A stretch of DNA of 64,000 nucleotides from JAEYOM01 sp036260935 (lineage in GTDB: Bacteria; Bacillota; Clostridia; Acetivibrionales; DTU013), in contig DATALQ010000035.1 in assembly GCA_036260935.1 (NCBI GenBank), positions 124,001 through 188,000 of the forward strand, given 5' to 3'. The notes below the pieces were generated by a model. That model ran no database searches, had not been told where the DNA came from, and saw only the letters and a program-made list of their open reading frames with translations. The position numbers were made by a program, and so were the translations under genes. Below, piece after piece: positions 25,275 to 32,650 of this stretch (positions are counted from its first letter, which is position 1; each line of letters begins with the position of its first letter).

Positions 25275-26417
25275 TTACTTGCCGAACAGCGCAAGCAATA
25301 CGCCTGCAGCGACCGCAGAGCCTATAACTCCGGCGACATTCGGGCCCATGGCATGCATCAGCAGATAATTCGTCGGATTGGCCTTCTGACCTTCCACCTG
25401 GGAAACTCTCGCCGCCATAGGTACTGCCGATACGCCTGCGGAGCCTATAAGCGGGTTTATCTTGCCGCCCGACAACAGATACATCACCTTGCCTATCAAT
25501 AGACCGCCGACCGTACTGAACATGAAGGCCAAAAGCCCGAGGCCGATGATCATCAGTGTCTGCGGCCTGAGGAACCTGTCGGCTACCGCCGTGGCGCCGA
25601 CCGTAGTGCCGAGGAATATTGTAACAATATTGATCAATGCGTTCTGAGCAGTATTCGAAAGCCTTTCCACCACGCCGGATTCCCTGAAAAGGTTACCGAG
25701 CATTAGCATTCCTATCAAGGGCGCTACGGAAGGAAGCAGTAAAACACAGAAGATGGTCACGGCTATAGGGAATACTATCTTTTGCAGCTTACTTACTTCT
25801 TTGAGCTGCTCCATCTTGACTTCCCTTTCCTTTTTTGTGGTAAGAAGCCTCATGATCGGCGGCTGTATCAACGGGATCAGCGCCATGTAGGAATACGCGG
25901 CTATTGCAATTGCGGGCAGCAGGTCGGGAGCCAGACGCGTAGTCAGGTAAATTGCCGTAGGACCGTCCGCGCCGCCGATTATCCCTATCGAAGCTGCTTC
26001 CTGCGGTGTAAAGCCCAAGGCTGTGGCTATGATAAAAGCCGCAATTATACCGAACTGAGCTCCCGCGCCCATGAACAGGCTCGAGGGTCTGGCAATCAGC
26101 GGGCCGAAATCCGTCATAGCGCCGATACCCAGAAATATAAGGGATGGATATAAACCCAATTTTACACCCATGTACAGGTAATAAAGCAGTCCCCCGGGCT
26201 CGGTCGAGCCTTCGGCCGGTGGGTTCATAAGCCCTGCCAACGGCAGATTCGCCAGTAGTATACCGAAAGCTATCGGCAGAAGCAGCAAAGGTTCAAATTT
26301 CCTGACTATCGCCAGATATACGAGCACACAAGCAACGACAAGCATGAGACATTGCTGCCAGGTCAGCGCCGCGAAGCCCGAATCGGCAAAAATCGATTTT
26401 ATGGCATCCAGAAACAT
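25275..26417 (-). CDS. oadB: Sodium-pumping decarboxylase, beta subunit
   Basis: Integral membrane subunit that decarboxylates the carboxybiotin carrier and exports Na+. 380 residues with about nine membrane helices. Family blocks are visible: IGIIGGADGPTAIYLT (conserved Asp in a re-entrant loop), LIGMLMLGNLFRESGVV, and GSAGVSAVPMAARVSQ. Last gene of the oadA-oadG-biotin carrier-oadB operon; starts 11 bases after the biotin carrier. Whether the substrate is oxaloacetate, methylmalonyl-CoA or glutaconyl-CoA is set by the alpha subunit, here of the oxaloacetate/pyruvate type. Confidence 0.95.
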   Translation of the reverse strand: MFLDAIKSIFADSGFAALTWQQCLMLVVACVLVYLAIVRKFEPLLLLPIAFGILLANLPLAGLMNPPAEGSTEPGGLLYYLYMGVKLGLYPSLIFLGIGAMTDFGPLIARPSSLFMGAGAQFGIIAAFIIATALGFTPQEAASIGIIGGADGPTAIYLTTRLAPDLLPAIAIAAYSYMALIPLIQPPIMRLLTTKKEREVKMEQLKEVSKLQKIVFPIAVTIFCVLLLPSVAPLIGMLMLGNLFRESGVVERLSNTAQNALINIVTIFLGTTVGATAVADRFLRPQTLMIIGLGLLAFMFSTVGGLLIGKVMYLLSGGKINPLIGSAGVSAVPMAARVSQVEGQKANPTNYLLMHAMGPNVAGVIGSAVAAGVLLALFGK

Positions 26418-26428
26418 TTATCTTCACC

Positions 26429-26824
26429 TCACTGTATTACTGCAAGCAGATCGCCCGTATTTATGGAGGATCCCTTTGCACCGTTTATATAGGAGATGCT
26501 GCCGTCACAAGGCGCAACGATCTCATTTTCCATCTTCATTGCTTCAAGTATCAGGAGGACTGAGCCCTTTTTCACCCTGGAGCCGGCGTTTACTTTGATA
26601 TCAAGTATGGTACCCGGCATGGGAGCTTTGACCTTTTCGCCCTGGCCCGCTGCAGCGGCAGACACGGTTTGTTTGTCGGATGCGGGCGCAGCCTGGCTTA
26701 CGGCGGGAGCCTGAACCGGCATGACTGCGGGAATGGCCGCCGTCTTAACTCCTGTTACCATAGCTTGTCCTTTTTCAACTTCAACCTCATATTCCTTGTT
26801 ATTGATAGTAACGATATATTTCAT
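26429..26824 (-). CDS. Biotin carboxyl carrier protein of the decarboxylase
   Basis: 131-residue biotin carrier. An N-terminal ~30 residues is followed by an Ala/Pro/Val-rich flexible linker (about 30-62) and a biotinyl-lipoyl domain with EAMKMEN (biotinylated Lys97). It shuttles carboxybiotin between the carboxyltransferase (OadA) and the membrane pump (OadB). It is encoded separately, whereas in classical OadA the domain is fused to the alpha subunit; this split form is common in clostridia and in methylmalonyl-CoA decarboxylases. Confidence 0.95.
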   Translation of the reverse strand: MKYIVTINNKEYEVEVEKGQAMVTGVKTAAIPAVMPVQAPAVSQAAPASDKQTVSAAAAGQGEKVKAPMPGTILDIKVNAGSRVKKGSVLLILEAMKMENEIVAPCDGSISYINGAKGSSINTGDLLAVIQ

Positions 26825-26846
26825 AATTGGTCAGATCCTTTCTCTG

Positions 26847-27182
26847 TTATTCCAGCGCCTTTATATATTTGAAATTGAGCTCATCCAGCGGTATCCCGGA
26901 TTCATGGCTGACTATCGCCATAATGGCTGCGGCAGTTTTATCATCTACATTAAGCAGCTCAAGCTTTCCGTTGGAGGTCTGCTGATCGTTTGCGTTTTCG
27001 GTTCCGGCAGCATTTTCAATGGCTGATTCCGGATCCTCGGTATGTCCGTCGGCGTTATTTTTGCCCGTTACAGCTCTTAATACAACGGACAGAAGTATAA
27101 CCATTCCATACAGCACAGCAAGCACCAGAAAGACAATAAAGAGACAAAACAGCCCTACTACGACACTTTCAACAACTGACAT
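26847..27182 (-). CDS. oadG: Sodium-pumping decarboxylase, gamma subunit (OadG)
   Basis: 111-residue small subunit that holds the complex together. One N-terminal transmembrane helix (about 8-38), an acidic Asn/Asp/Glu-rich linker (about 42-70), then a short C-terminal segment with AAIMAIVSHESGI that resembles the OadG/acetyltransferase-type tail. AGGAGG precedes the ATG. Between this gene and oadA lies a 42 bp hairpin repeat, also found at 9.8 kb. Confidence 0.88.
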   Translation of the reverse strand: MSVVESVVVGLFCLFIVFLVLAVLYGMVILLSVVLRAVTGKNNADGHTEDPESAIENAAGTENANDQQTSNGKLELLNVDDKTAAAIMAIVSHESGIPLDELNFKYIKALE

Positions 27183-27196
27183 ACAAATCCTCCTTT

Positions 27197-27238
27197 GGAT
27201 GTTTTATAGGAAATTCGCGCCATTGGCGCTAAACATCC
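27197..27238. repeat. Single copy of the palindromic repeat seen at 9.8 kb
   Basis: GGATGTTT (27197-27204) and AAACATCC (27231-27238) as outer arms; GCGCC (27217-27221), ATT, GGCGC (27225-27229) as inner stem. It occupies almost the entire 60 bp gap between oadA and oadG, so it lies inside the operon transcript. Confidence 0.85.
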
Positions 27239-27242
27239 TTCT

Positions 27243-28619
27243 CTATACTTTCCTGATTGAGTAGGCTACTTTTACCGAAGCCCCTTCTTCTCTGTGCTTA
27301 AGGAAGTTTTCGGCAATCTGCGGGAATGCGATATATGACAGTACATCCTTGTCATCCTTTGCCAGACTTCCAATTTCCGCTTTGGCTTTTTCAAACCCGG
27401 GCTCGAGTGTGTCGGCAAATCTGCCTTCTATCGGCTTTTCATCTCCAAGGACCTTCTTTACCAGTTCGGCATCGATGCTCCCCGGAGCCTTTCCGTATTC
27501 GCCCCTCAAATAGGCTTTGATTTCCTTTGAAACATTTTTATATCTCTCACCGGCAAGCACATTGGCGGCAGCCTGTACGCCCACCATCTGGCTCATGGGT
27601 GTTACCAGCGGAGGATAGCCCAGATCCTTTCTGACCCTCGGAGTCTCTGCAAGAACTTCGTCGAGCCGGTTCAGAGCATTCTGCGCCTTCAGCTGGGCAA
27701 TGAGGTTGGAAAGCATACCCCCTGGCACCTGATAAACGAGTGCGTCTGTTTCGGTTCCCATGACAAAAGGATTCAACAAACCGGAAGAAACATATTCTGC
27801 TTTGATTGGTTTGAAGTGATCGTTTATCTTTTTAAGCGCACTCTCATCCAGCCCCGTTTCATAACCCAACTGTTTCAAGGCATAATTCAAGGTCTCCGTC
27901 GCCGGCTGCGATGTGCCGCCTGAGAAGGAGGAAATTGCGCAATCGATACCGTCACAGCCTGCCTCGACAGCCTTCATAAGCGTTATCGGCCCAAGTCCTG
28001 TGGTTGAATGCGTATGAAGATATACTGGTATTTTAACGGTTTCCTTTATCGTTTTTATCAGGTCATACGCTTCCCCCGGTCCCATGATTCCGGCCATATC
28101 CTTGATGCAAACTGAGTTGACGCCCATGTCTTCAAGTTGTTTTACCATTTTCGCATAGCTTTCAAGGTTGTGTATTGGACTTGTCGTATAGCTGATGCAG
28201 CCCTGTGCATGAGCCTTTCTTTTGATTGTCTCATCCACTGCGACCTCTATGTTCCTGAAATCATTCAAAGCGTCAAATATCCTGAAAATATCCATACCGC
28301 TTTCCGCCGCCTGAGCCACGAACCGTCTCACTACATCGTCGGGATAATGCTTGTAGCCCAGAATATTCTGACCTCGCAGCAGCATCTGGAGCTTTGTTTT
28401 TTTAACTTTGGACTTGATTTTTTCCAGTCTTGCCCAAGGATCCTCATCCAGATACCTGAGGCAGGAATCGAATGTGGCTCCTCCCCAGCATTCAAGAGAA
28501 TAATATCCTGCATTATCCAGCGTATCGAGGATCCCTTCCATGTCCGAAAACGGCATCCTCGTGGCAATAAGAGACTGATTGGCATCTCTAAGGACTGTCT
28601 CGGTAATGTTGATCTTCAT
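27243..28619 (-). CDS. oadA: Oxaloacetate decarboxylase alpha subunit (carboxyltransferase)
   Basis: 458-residue carboxyltransferase of the OadA/PycB group, without a fused biotin domain. It opens ITETVLRDANQSL with the metal-site Asp12, has KDMAGIMGP, LHTHSTTGLG (metal His pair) and a C-terminal PycA/OadA-type helical part. It transfers CO2 from oxaloacetate to the biotin carrier, giving pyruvate. AAGGAGATG precedes the ATG. First gene of the operon, preceded by a promoter and a structured leader. Together with ppdK in this window it suggests PEP-pyruvate-oxaloacetate cycling coupled to a sodium gradient. Confidence 0.93.
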   Translation of the reverse strand: MKINITETVLRDANQSLIATRMPFSDMEGILDTLDNAGYYSLECWGGATFDSCLRYLDEDPWARLEKIKSKVKKTKLQMLLRGQNILGYKHYPDDVVRRFVAQAAESGMDIFRIFDALNDFRNIEVAVDETIKRKAHAQGCISYTTSPIHNLESYAKMVKQLEDMGVNSVCIKDMAGIMGPGEAYDLIKTIKETVKIPVYLHTHSTTGLGPITLMKAVEAGCDGIDCAISSFSGGTSQPATETLNYALKQLGYETGLDESALKKINDHFKPIKAEYVSSGLLNPFVMGTETDALVYQVPGGMLSNLIAQLKAQNALNRLDEVLAETPRVRKDLGYPPLVTPMSQMVGVQAAANVLAGERYKNVSKEIKAYLRGEYGKAPGSIDAELVKKVLGDEKPIEGRFADTLEPGFEKAKAEIGSLAKDDKDVLSYIAFPQIAENFLKHREEGASVKVAYSIRKV

Positions 28620-28681
28620 TTATGTCATCTCCTTCATTGATATTTATTTGTTGCGAACCTGTTTCTTATAAAAAAGCAAAT

Positions 28682-28751
28682 AAAAAAGACAGGGACAACA
28701 AAATCCGGCTAACCACCCTGAAAGCCCGGATCTTGAAAACAGTCTCCTGTC
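28682..28751 (-). promoter_or_regulatory. Structured leader with terminator (attenuator or riboswitch candidate) before oadA
   Basis: In the 160-base oadA leader, GACAGG(A)GAC (28742-28751) pairs with GTCCCTGTC (28688-28696), enclosing a second stem ATCCGG(G)CT/AGCCGGAT (28703-28731) with a 12-base loop; TTTTTT (28682-28687) follows at once. The promoter lies just upstream, so this is a conditional terminator or the end of a short RNA. I do not recognise the motif as a known riboswitch. Confidence 0.65.
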
Positions 28752-28785
28752 CAACCGTCAAACCTAAATTTGCAATTTATATCCT

Positions 28786-28813
28786 ATTATAAGGTAACAT
28801 TATAAAATGTCAA
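28786..28813 (-). promoter_or_regulatory. Sigma-A-type promoter of the oad operon
   Basis: On the minus strand TTGACA (28808-28813), 16 bases, TATAAT (28786-28791). Both hexamers are perfect. The expected start is near 28779, giving a leader of about 160 bases. Confidence 0.8.
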
Positions 28814-28896
28814 TATAAATTATCTAATCCTGCAGAATTTCCTTCTGCAAACTGGAAGATTTTCAATTCAGCTTTTTAAGTCAATGTAAAAACCTT

Positions 28897-29754
28897 TTAT
28901 GCATTGCAGTAATCCTTCAATTCTTTCAGATACCTTTCCAGTGCGTCCTTCCATGCAGGGAGGCGCATAAACCCCGCTTCGTCCAGGCTTTTCTTGCTCA
29001 GCCGTGAATTCATCGGACGTCTTGCCTTTGCAGGATATTCCGATGTAGGAATATGGTTCACTTTTGTTTCATACCCGGCCTGGAGGAATATTTCCTCGGC
29101 AAATTCCGCCCACGAACAAAAGCCTTCGTTCGTGGCGTGGTAAGTCCCGTATTTGTCAGTGACTGCCATATCGCAAAGCAATCGGGCAATATCGGCAGTA
29201 TATGTAGGTGAACCGATCTGGTCGCAGACGACTTTAACTTCGCTCAGTTCCTTACCCAGTCTGAGCATCGTTCTGATAAAGTTTTTTCCGTTCAATCCAA
29301 ATAGCCACGAAATACGGACTATGAAGTGTTTCGGAAGCATCTCCCGGACAACCAGTTCGCCTGCAAACTTTGTAATGCCATATACGTTAAGTGGTCCGAT
29401 TGGATCGTTTACTTCAGATTCGCCATTGCCCGTGCCCGGGAATACATAATCGCTGCTTATATATATCATCTTAGCGTCTAGTTCCCTGCACACCAGAGCT
29501 ATATTCCTGGTTCCTTCCGCATTCACCGCTTCGCATAGCTTTTCTTCATCCTCGGCTTTATCAACTGCGGTATACGCCGAGCAATGTATTACCGCATCCG
29601 GGCGGTAACCTTTAACGTATGTGTTAACAGCTTCCCTATCGGTTATATCGAATTGTTCTATATCGGCGCCGAGACAATCTATTCCGCGCTGTTCCAGCAC
29701 TTTTACCACTTCGTATCCCAACTGCCCCTTATAACCCGTAACCAATATTTTCAT
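28897..29754 (-). CDS. rfbD: dTDP-4-dehydrorhamnose reductase
   Basis: 285-residue NAD(P)H-dependent short-chain reductase for the last step of dTDP-L-rhamnose synthesis. It starts MKILVTGYKGQLGYEV (nucleotide-binding GxxGxxG); catalytic Tyr and Lys lie in VYGITKFAGE (about 125-135), and the substrate region includes ARRPMNSRLSK. GGGAG precedes the ATG. The neighbouring rfbB is reduced to a 3' fragment and rfbC is absent, so the pathway cannot run from this locus alone. Confidence 0.93.
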   Translation of the reverse strand: MKILVTGYKGQLGYEVVKVLEQRGIDCLGADIEQFDITDREAVNTYVKGYRPDAVIHCSAYTAVDKAEDEEKLCEAVNAEGTRNIALVCRELDAKMIYISSDYVFPGTGNGESEVNDPIGPLNVYGITKFAGELVVREMLPKHFIVRISWLFGLNGKNFIRTMLRLGKELSEVKVVCDQIGSPTYTADIARLLCDMAVTDKYGTYHATNEGFCSWAEFAEEIFLQAGYETKVNHIPTSEYPAKARRPMNSRLSKKSLDEAGFMRLPAWKDALERYLKELKDYCNA

Positions 29755-29801
29755 CTAAACAAAAACTCCCTTACAACATTTTCGTTCACGAGTTTATTTC
29801 G

Positions 29802-30116
29802 TCATGCAATCGATACCGCGCGGTTTCCGTACATGCTCCCGTAGTAATTCTGATAATCCCCGTTAATTATGTGCTCCCACCAGGTTTTGTTTTCGAGATA
29901 CCATTCGATAGTTTTTTTAATGCCTGTACCAAACGGAGTCTTAGGCGACCAGCCCAGTTCGCTGTGTATCTTTGACGCATCTATGGCGTACCTCAGATCA
30001 TGCCCGGGCCTGTCTGAAACGTAACTGATCAGGTCTTCCGGCTTTCCGAGTTCACACAGTATGGTTATGACAACCTCTGTGCCCTCAAAGTCACCCTTTT
30101 TGCGGAATATGAATGA
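29802..30116 (-). pseudogene. rfbB: 3' remnant of dTDP-glucose 4,6-dehydratase
   Basis: Only the last ~100 codons survive. The minus strand encodes the RfbB C-terminus: ELGKPEDLISYVSDRPGHD, the family's DRPGHD-RYAID block, ELGWSPKTPF, and IEWYLENKTWWEHI, ending in a stop at 29802-29804. The frame runs up to an in-frame stop at 30117-30119 and has no start codon. About 240 N-terminal residues, including the NAD-binding motif and the YxxxK active site, are missing. Only about 70 bases of unrelated sequence separate it from rfbA, so this is a deletion rather than a frameshift. Confidence 0.9.
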
Positions 30117-30188
30117 TTATCCTATGTGAAATCATAATTTAGGCCGGCGTTCTTTTACATTCATAATATTTCTCGCTGTTTATGAATC

Positions 30189-31067
30189 TTAATATTGAAT
30201 TTTCCCGTCGATTACAGCTCTTAAATGCTCTCCATACTTGGATTTCCCATACCTGCAGGCCGATTCGGCAAGCTTTGTTCGGTCTATCCAGCCGTTACGG
30301 TAGGCAATCTCCTCCAAAGCCGAAATTTTAATACCTTGCCGGGATTCTATCACCTTTACGAACTCCGCGGCGTCAGTAAGGGAATCGACTGTCCCCGTAT
30401 CGAGCCATGCATAGCCTCGCCCAAGCGTGACAACTTCGAGAGTCCCCTGTTCGAGATATATGCGGTTGAGGTCAGTAATCTCAAGTTCTCCTCTGTCGGA
30501 TGGACGAAGGCTTTTAGCATACCGGCACACTTTATCGTCATAGAAGTATAGTCCAGTAACAGCATAGTTGGATCTTGGCTTTTCAGGTTTTTCCTCCAGA
30601 GACAAAACCCTGCCGTTATCATCGAATTCGACTACGCCGAACCTTTCAGGATCTTCCACATAATAGCCGAATACCGTTGCGCCATTATTTTTTGTAACGG
30701 CCTTTCGCAGATGATTGATAAGTCCACTGCCGTAGAATATATTGTCTCCGAGCACCATTGCGCATGAATCGCCGGCTATGAAGTCTTCGCCGATTATGAA
30801 GGCCTGTGCCAAACCGTCCGGGGAAGGCTGTTCCTTGTATGTAAGCCTGATGCCGTAATCTGCTCCGTCCCCAAGCAGCTTTTTGAAGCTTGGCAGATCG
30901 TGAGTCGTAGATATGATGAGGATTTCTTGTAACCCTGCCATCATCAGCACGGAGAGCGGATAATAGATCATCGGCTTGTCGTATATGGGAAGTAGTTGCT
31001 TGGAAGTCACCAAGGTCAGAGGATAAAGCCTTGTCCCGCTCCCTCCGGCTAAAACGATCCCCTTCAT
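30189..31067 (-). CDS. rfbA: Glucose-1-phosphate thymidylyltransferase
   Basis: Makes dTDP-glucose from dTTP and glucose 1-phosphate, first step to dTDP-rhamnose. 292 residues from ATG 31065-31067, preceded by GGGGGGT. The nucleotidyltransferase signature GGSGTRLYPLT is near the N-terminus, with SKQLLPIYDKPM, LGDNIFYG, EKPEKPRSNYAVTGLYFYD and WLDTGT all as in RmlA. An earlier in-frame start 10 codons upstream lacks a better ribosome binding site. Confidence 0.95.
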   Translation of the reverse strand: MKGIVLAGGSGTRLYPLTLVTSKQLLPIYDKPMIYYPLSVLMMAGLQEILIISTTHDLPSFKKLLGDGADYGIRLTYKEQPSPDGLAQAFIIGEDFIAGDSCAMVLGDNIFYGSGLINHLRKAVTKNNGATVFGYYVEDPERFGVVEFDDNGRVLSLEEKPEKPRSNYAVTGLYFYDDKVCRYAKSLRPSDRGELEITDLNRIYLEQGTLEVVTLGRGYAWLDTGTVDSLTDAAEFVKVIESRQGIKISALEEIAYRNGWIDRTKLAESACRYGKSKYGEHLRAVIDGKIQY

Positions 31068-31316
31068 ATGTACCCCCCAGTCCCCACGTATGTCCATATT
31101 TGGACTTACTCTAATCTATTGCTGCATAATAGGAAATATGCATCAAGTTGCATAACTAATTGTATTGAGTTGCTCCATCAATTACTTTTGCAATTAAGCT
31201 AAGGCAGAAAGGTAAAAATATAGAATTATCTAATATTTCTTGTTTCGCATATATATAAGAGGGGAAATATAATAATATCAAATTCCAGATAGTGCCAAGT
31301 GATTCGGAGGTGTTCT

Positions 31317-31634
31317 ATGAAGACCAAACAACTTCTTTTGTCCGGCCTTGATATATCCGAAGATGAATACAGCTTTAAGGCACAGTTTATACTCAGCGCA
31401 TCCGGCAGATCGACAAGCGTTGACCTGGAATCGATAGAGCAAACTGCAATTCTCGAGGAACTCAAGGATTTTTTCGAACTTGAGGAAGATACCGACGAGA
31501 TAAAAAAGCTTCTCATGGATATGGTAGTTGAGAAGGCTCATGTCAATTCTACCATTGTTGAGGGAGAAAATTACGAAGAGAACTCAAAAAAGAAAAAAGT
31601 GGAACGTCGCGCCAGATATCTTGATATGTCCTGA
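31317..31634 (+). CDS. Small acidic protein, function unknown
   Basis: 105 residues; I do not recognise a family. The start is well supported by GGAGGTG four bases before ATG 31317. The first half mixes beta-prone stretches (FKAQFILSASGRSTSVDL); the second is strongly acidic (FFELEEDTDEIKKLL), then a Lys/Arg-rich end (KKKKVERRARYL). No signal peptide or membrane helix. It stands alone on the plus strand between rfbA and the AEC transporter gene, with about 250 bases of gene-free DNA before it. Confidence 0.65.
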   Translation: MKTKQLLLSGLDISEDEYSFKAQFILSASGRSTSVDLESIEQTAILEELKDFFELEEDTDEIKKLLMDMVVEKAHVNSTIVEGENYEENSKKKKVERRARYLDMS

Positions 31635-31705
31635 CAGCCGTACCTTCAGGCAATTGGCAGCGGTATATTTCGCCCGATACTACTCCAAAGAGGCGCATTA
31701 TTTTG

Positions 31706-32647
31706 CTATGCCATGAACCACATGTAAAATGGTATCACAACAAGGCTGGCTACAGTCGTTATTGCCGTCATCAGCGCGGCAAACTGATAATCCGAGCCAT
31801 ACTCCCTCGCGACGACGGATGTACTTGTTATCGCAGGCATGGCCGCCTGTATTACGAATACCTTTCCCATAAGCGCAGGAACACCGAAGAACGGCAGCAT
31901 GACCAGCACCAGAACCGGGCTGATGACTGAACGGGCCAGCAGCAAAGCAATCACATCCTTGTCGAATCTGATATCCCTAAACTTTACGGAATAAAGGACT
32001 ATACCCGTAAAGAACATAGCCAGCGGCGTGGTTAGATTCCCGATATACTTACTGCTATCGAGGATAAAGGAAGGCAGCCGAATATTGAGAAGCACCAGCA
32101 GCACTCCGGTTAAAAAGCCTATTACTGCCGGATTGAAGACACGCTTAAGCGTTTCAACGTTTAGAATTGCCGCAGTCCTGTTTTCGGGGTTGTCGCGGCT
32201 GACTTCGTATGCCCCTACCGTCCAGTAAAAGCTGGTATTCGCAAGATAATAGAGCAAAACATATGGAATACATTTCTCACCGAACAGCGCCAAGTTGACA
32301 GGCAGCCCGATAAACATGGTATTCGACGCAAAGAACATAGAACGGAAAACACCTTTTCGGCGCCTGTCCACCTTTATAATGTTGCTTGTCACAATGGACA
32401 GAAGATAGCATATTCCTATTGAAATAACCGGTACCACAAGGTTCCGGCTCATACTTTCAAGTTCCGATTTGTCGAAGGTCGAGGTTATATTGTAAAGCAT
32501 ATAGCACGGAAGGGAGACATTCATTATTACTTTTGAGAATGTTTTTCCCGCCCCTTCGTTGAACCATCCCGCGCGAGTCAGAAAGAAACCTGTTGCGATG
32601 AGTATTATTATGGTAAAAATGCTTCCTATCGAGTTGAGAAAAACCAT
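31706..32647 (-). CDS. AEC family transporter (auxin efflux carrier fold)
   Basis: 313-residue membrane transporter with ten predicted helices in the typical 5+5 arrangement. It starts IFTIIILIATGFFLTRAGW and has NVSLPCYMLYNI and, in the second half, a conserved QAAMPAITSTSVVAREYG block. Family members carry malate, other organic acids or unknown substrates. It starts three bases after the GGDEF/EAL gene ends, so it probably ends a three-gene transcript with the sensor kinase. Confidence 0.9.
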   Translation of the reverse strand: MVFLNSIGSIFTIIILIATGFFLTRAGWFNEGAGKTFSKVIMNVSLPCYMLYNITSTFDKSELESMSRNLVVPVISIGICYLLSIVTSNIIKVDRRRKGVFRSMFFASNTMFIGLPVNLALFGEKCIPYVLLYYLANTSFYWTVGAYEVSRDNPENRTAAILNVETLKRVFNPAVIGFLTGVLLVLLNIRLPSFILDSSKYIGNLTTPLAMFFTGIVLYSVKFRDIRFDKDVIALLLARSVISPVLVLVMLPFFGVPALMGKVFVIQAAMPAITSTSVVAREYGSDYQFAALMTAITTVASLVVIPFYMWFMA

Positions 32648-32650
32648 GTT

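Noticed and set aside
29755..30188. Frameshifted full-length rfbB
   Set aside because: Only about 70 bases lie between the fragment and rfbA, so the N-terminal two thirds are truly absent.
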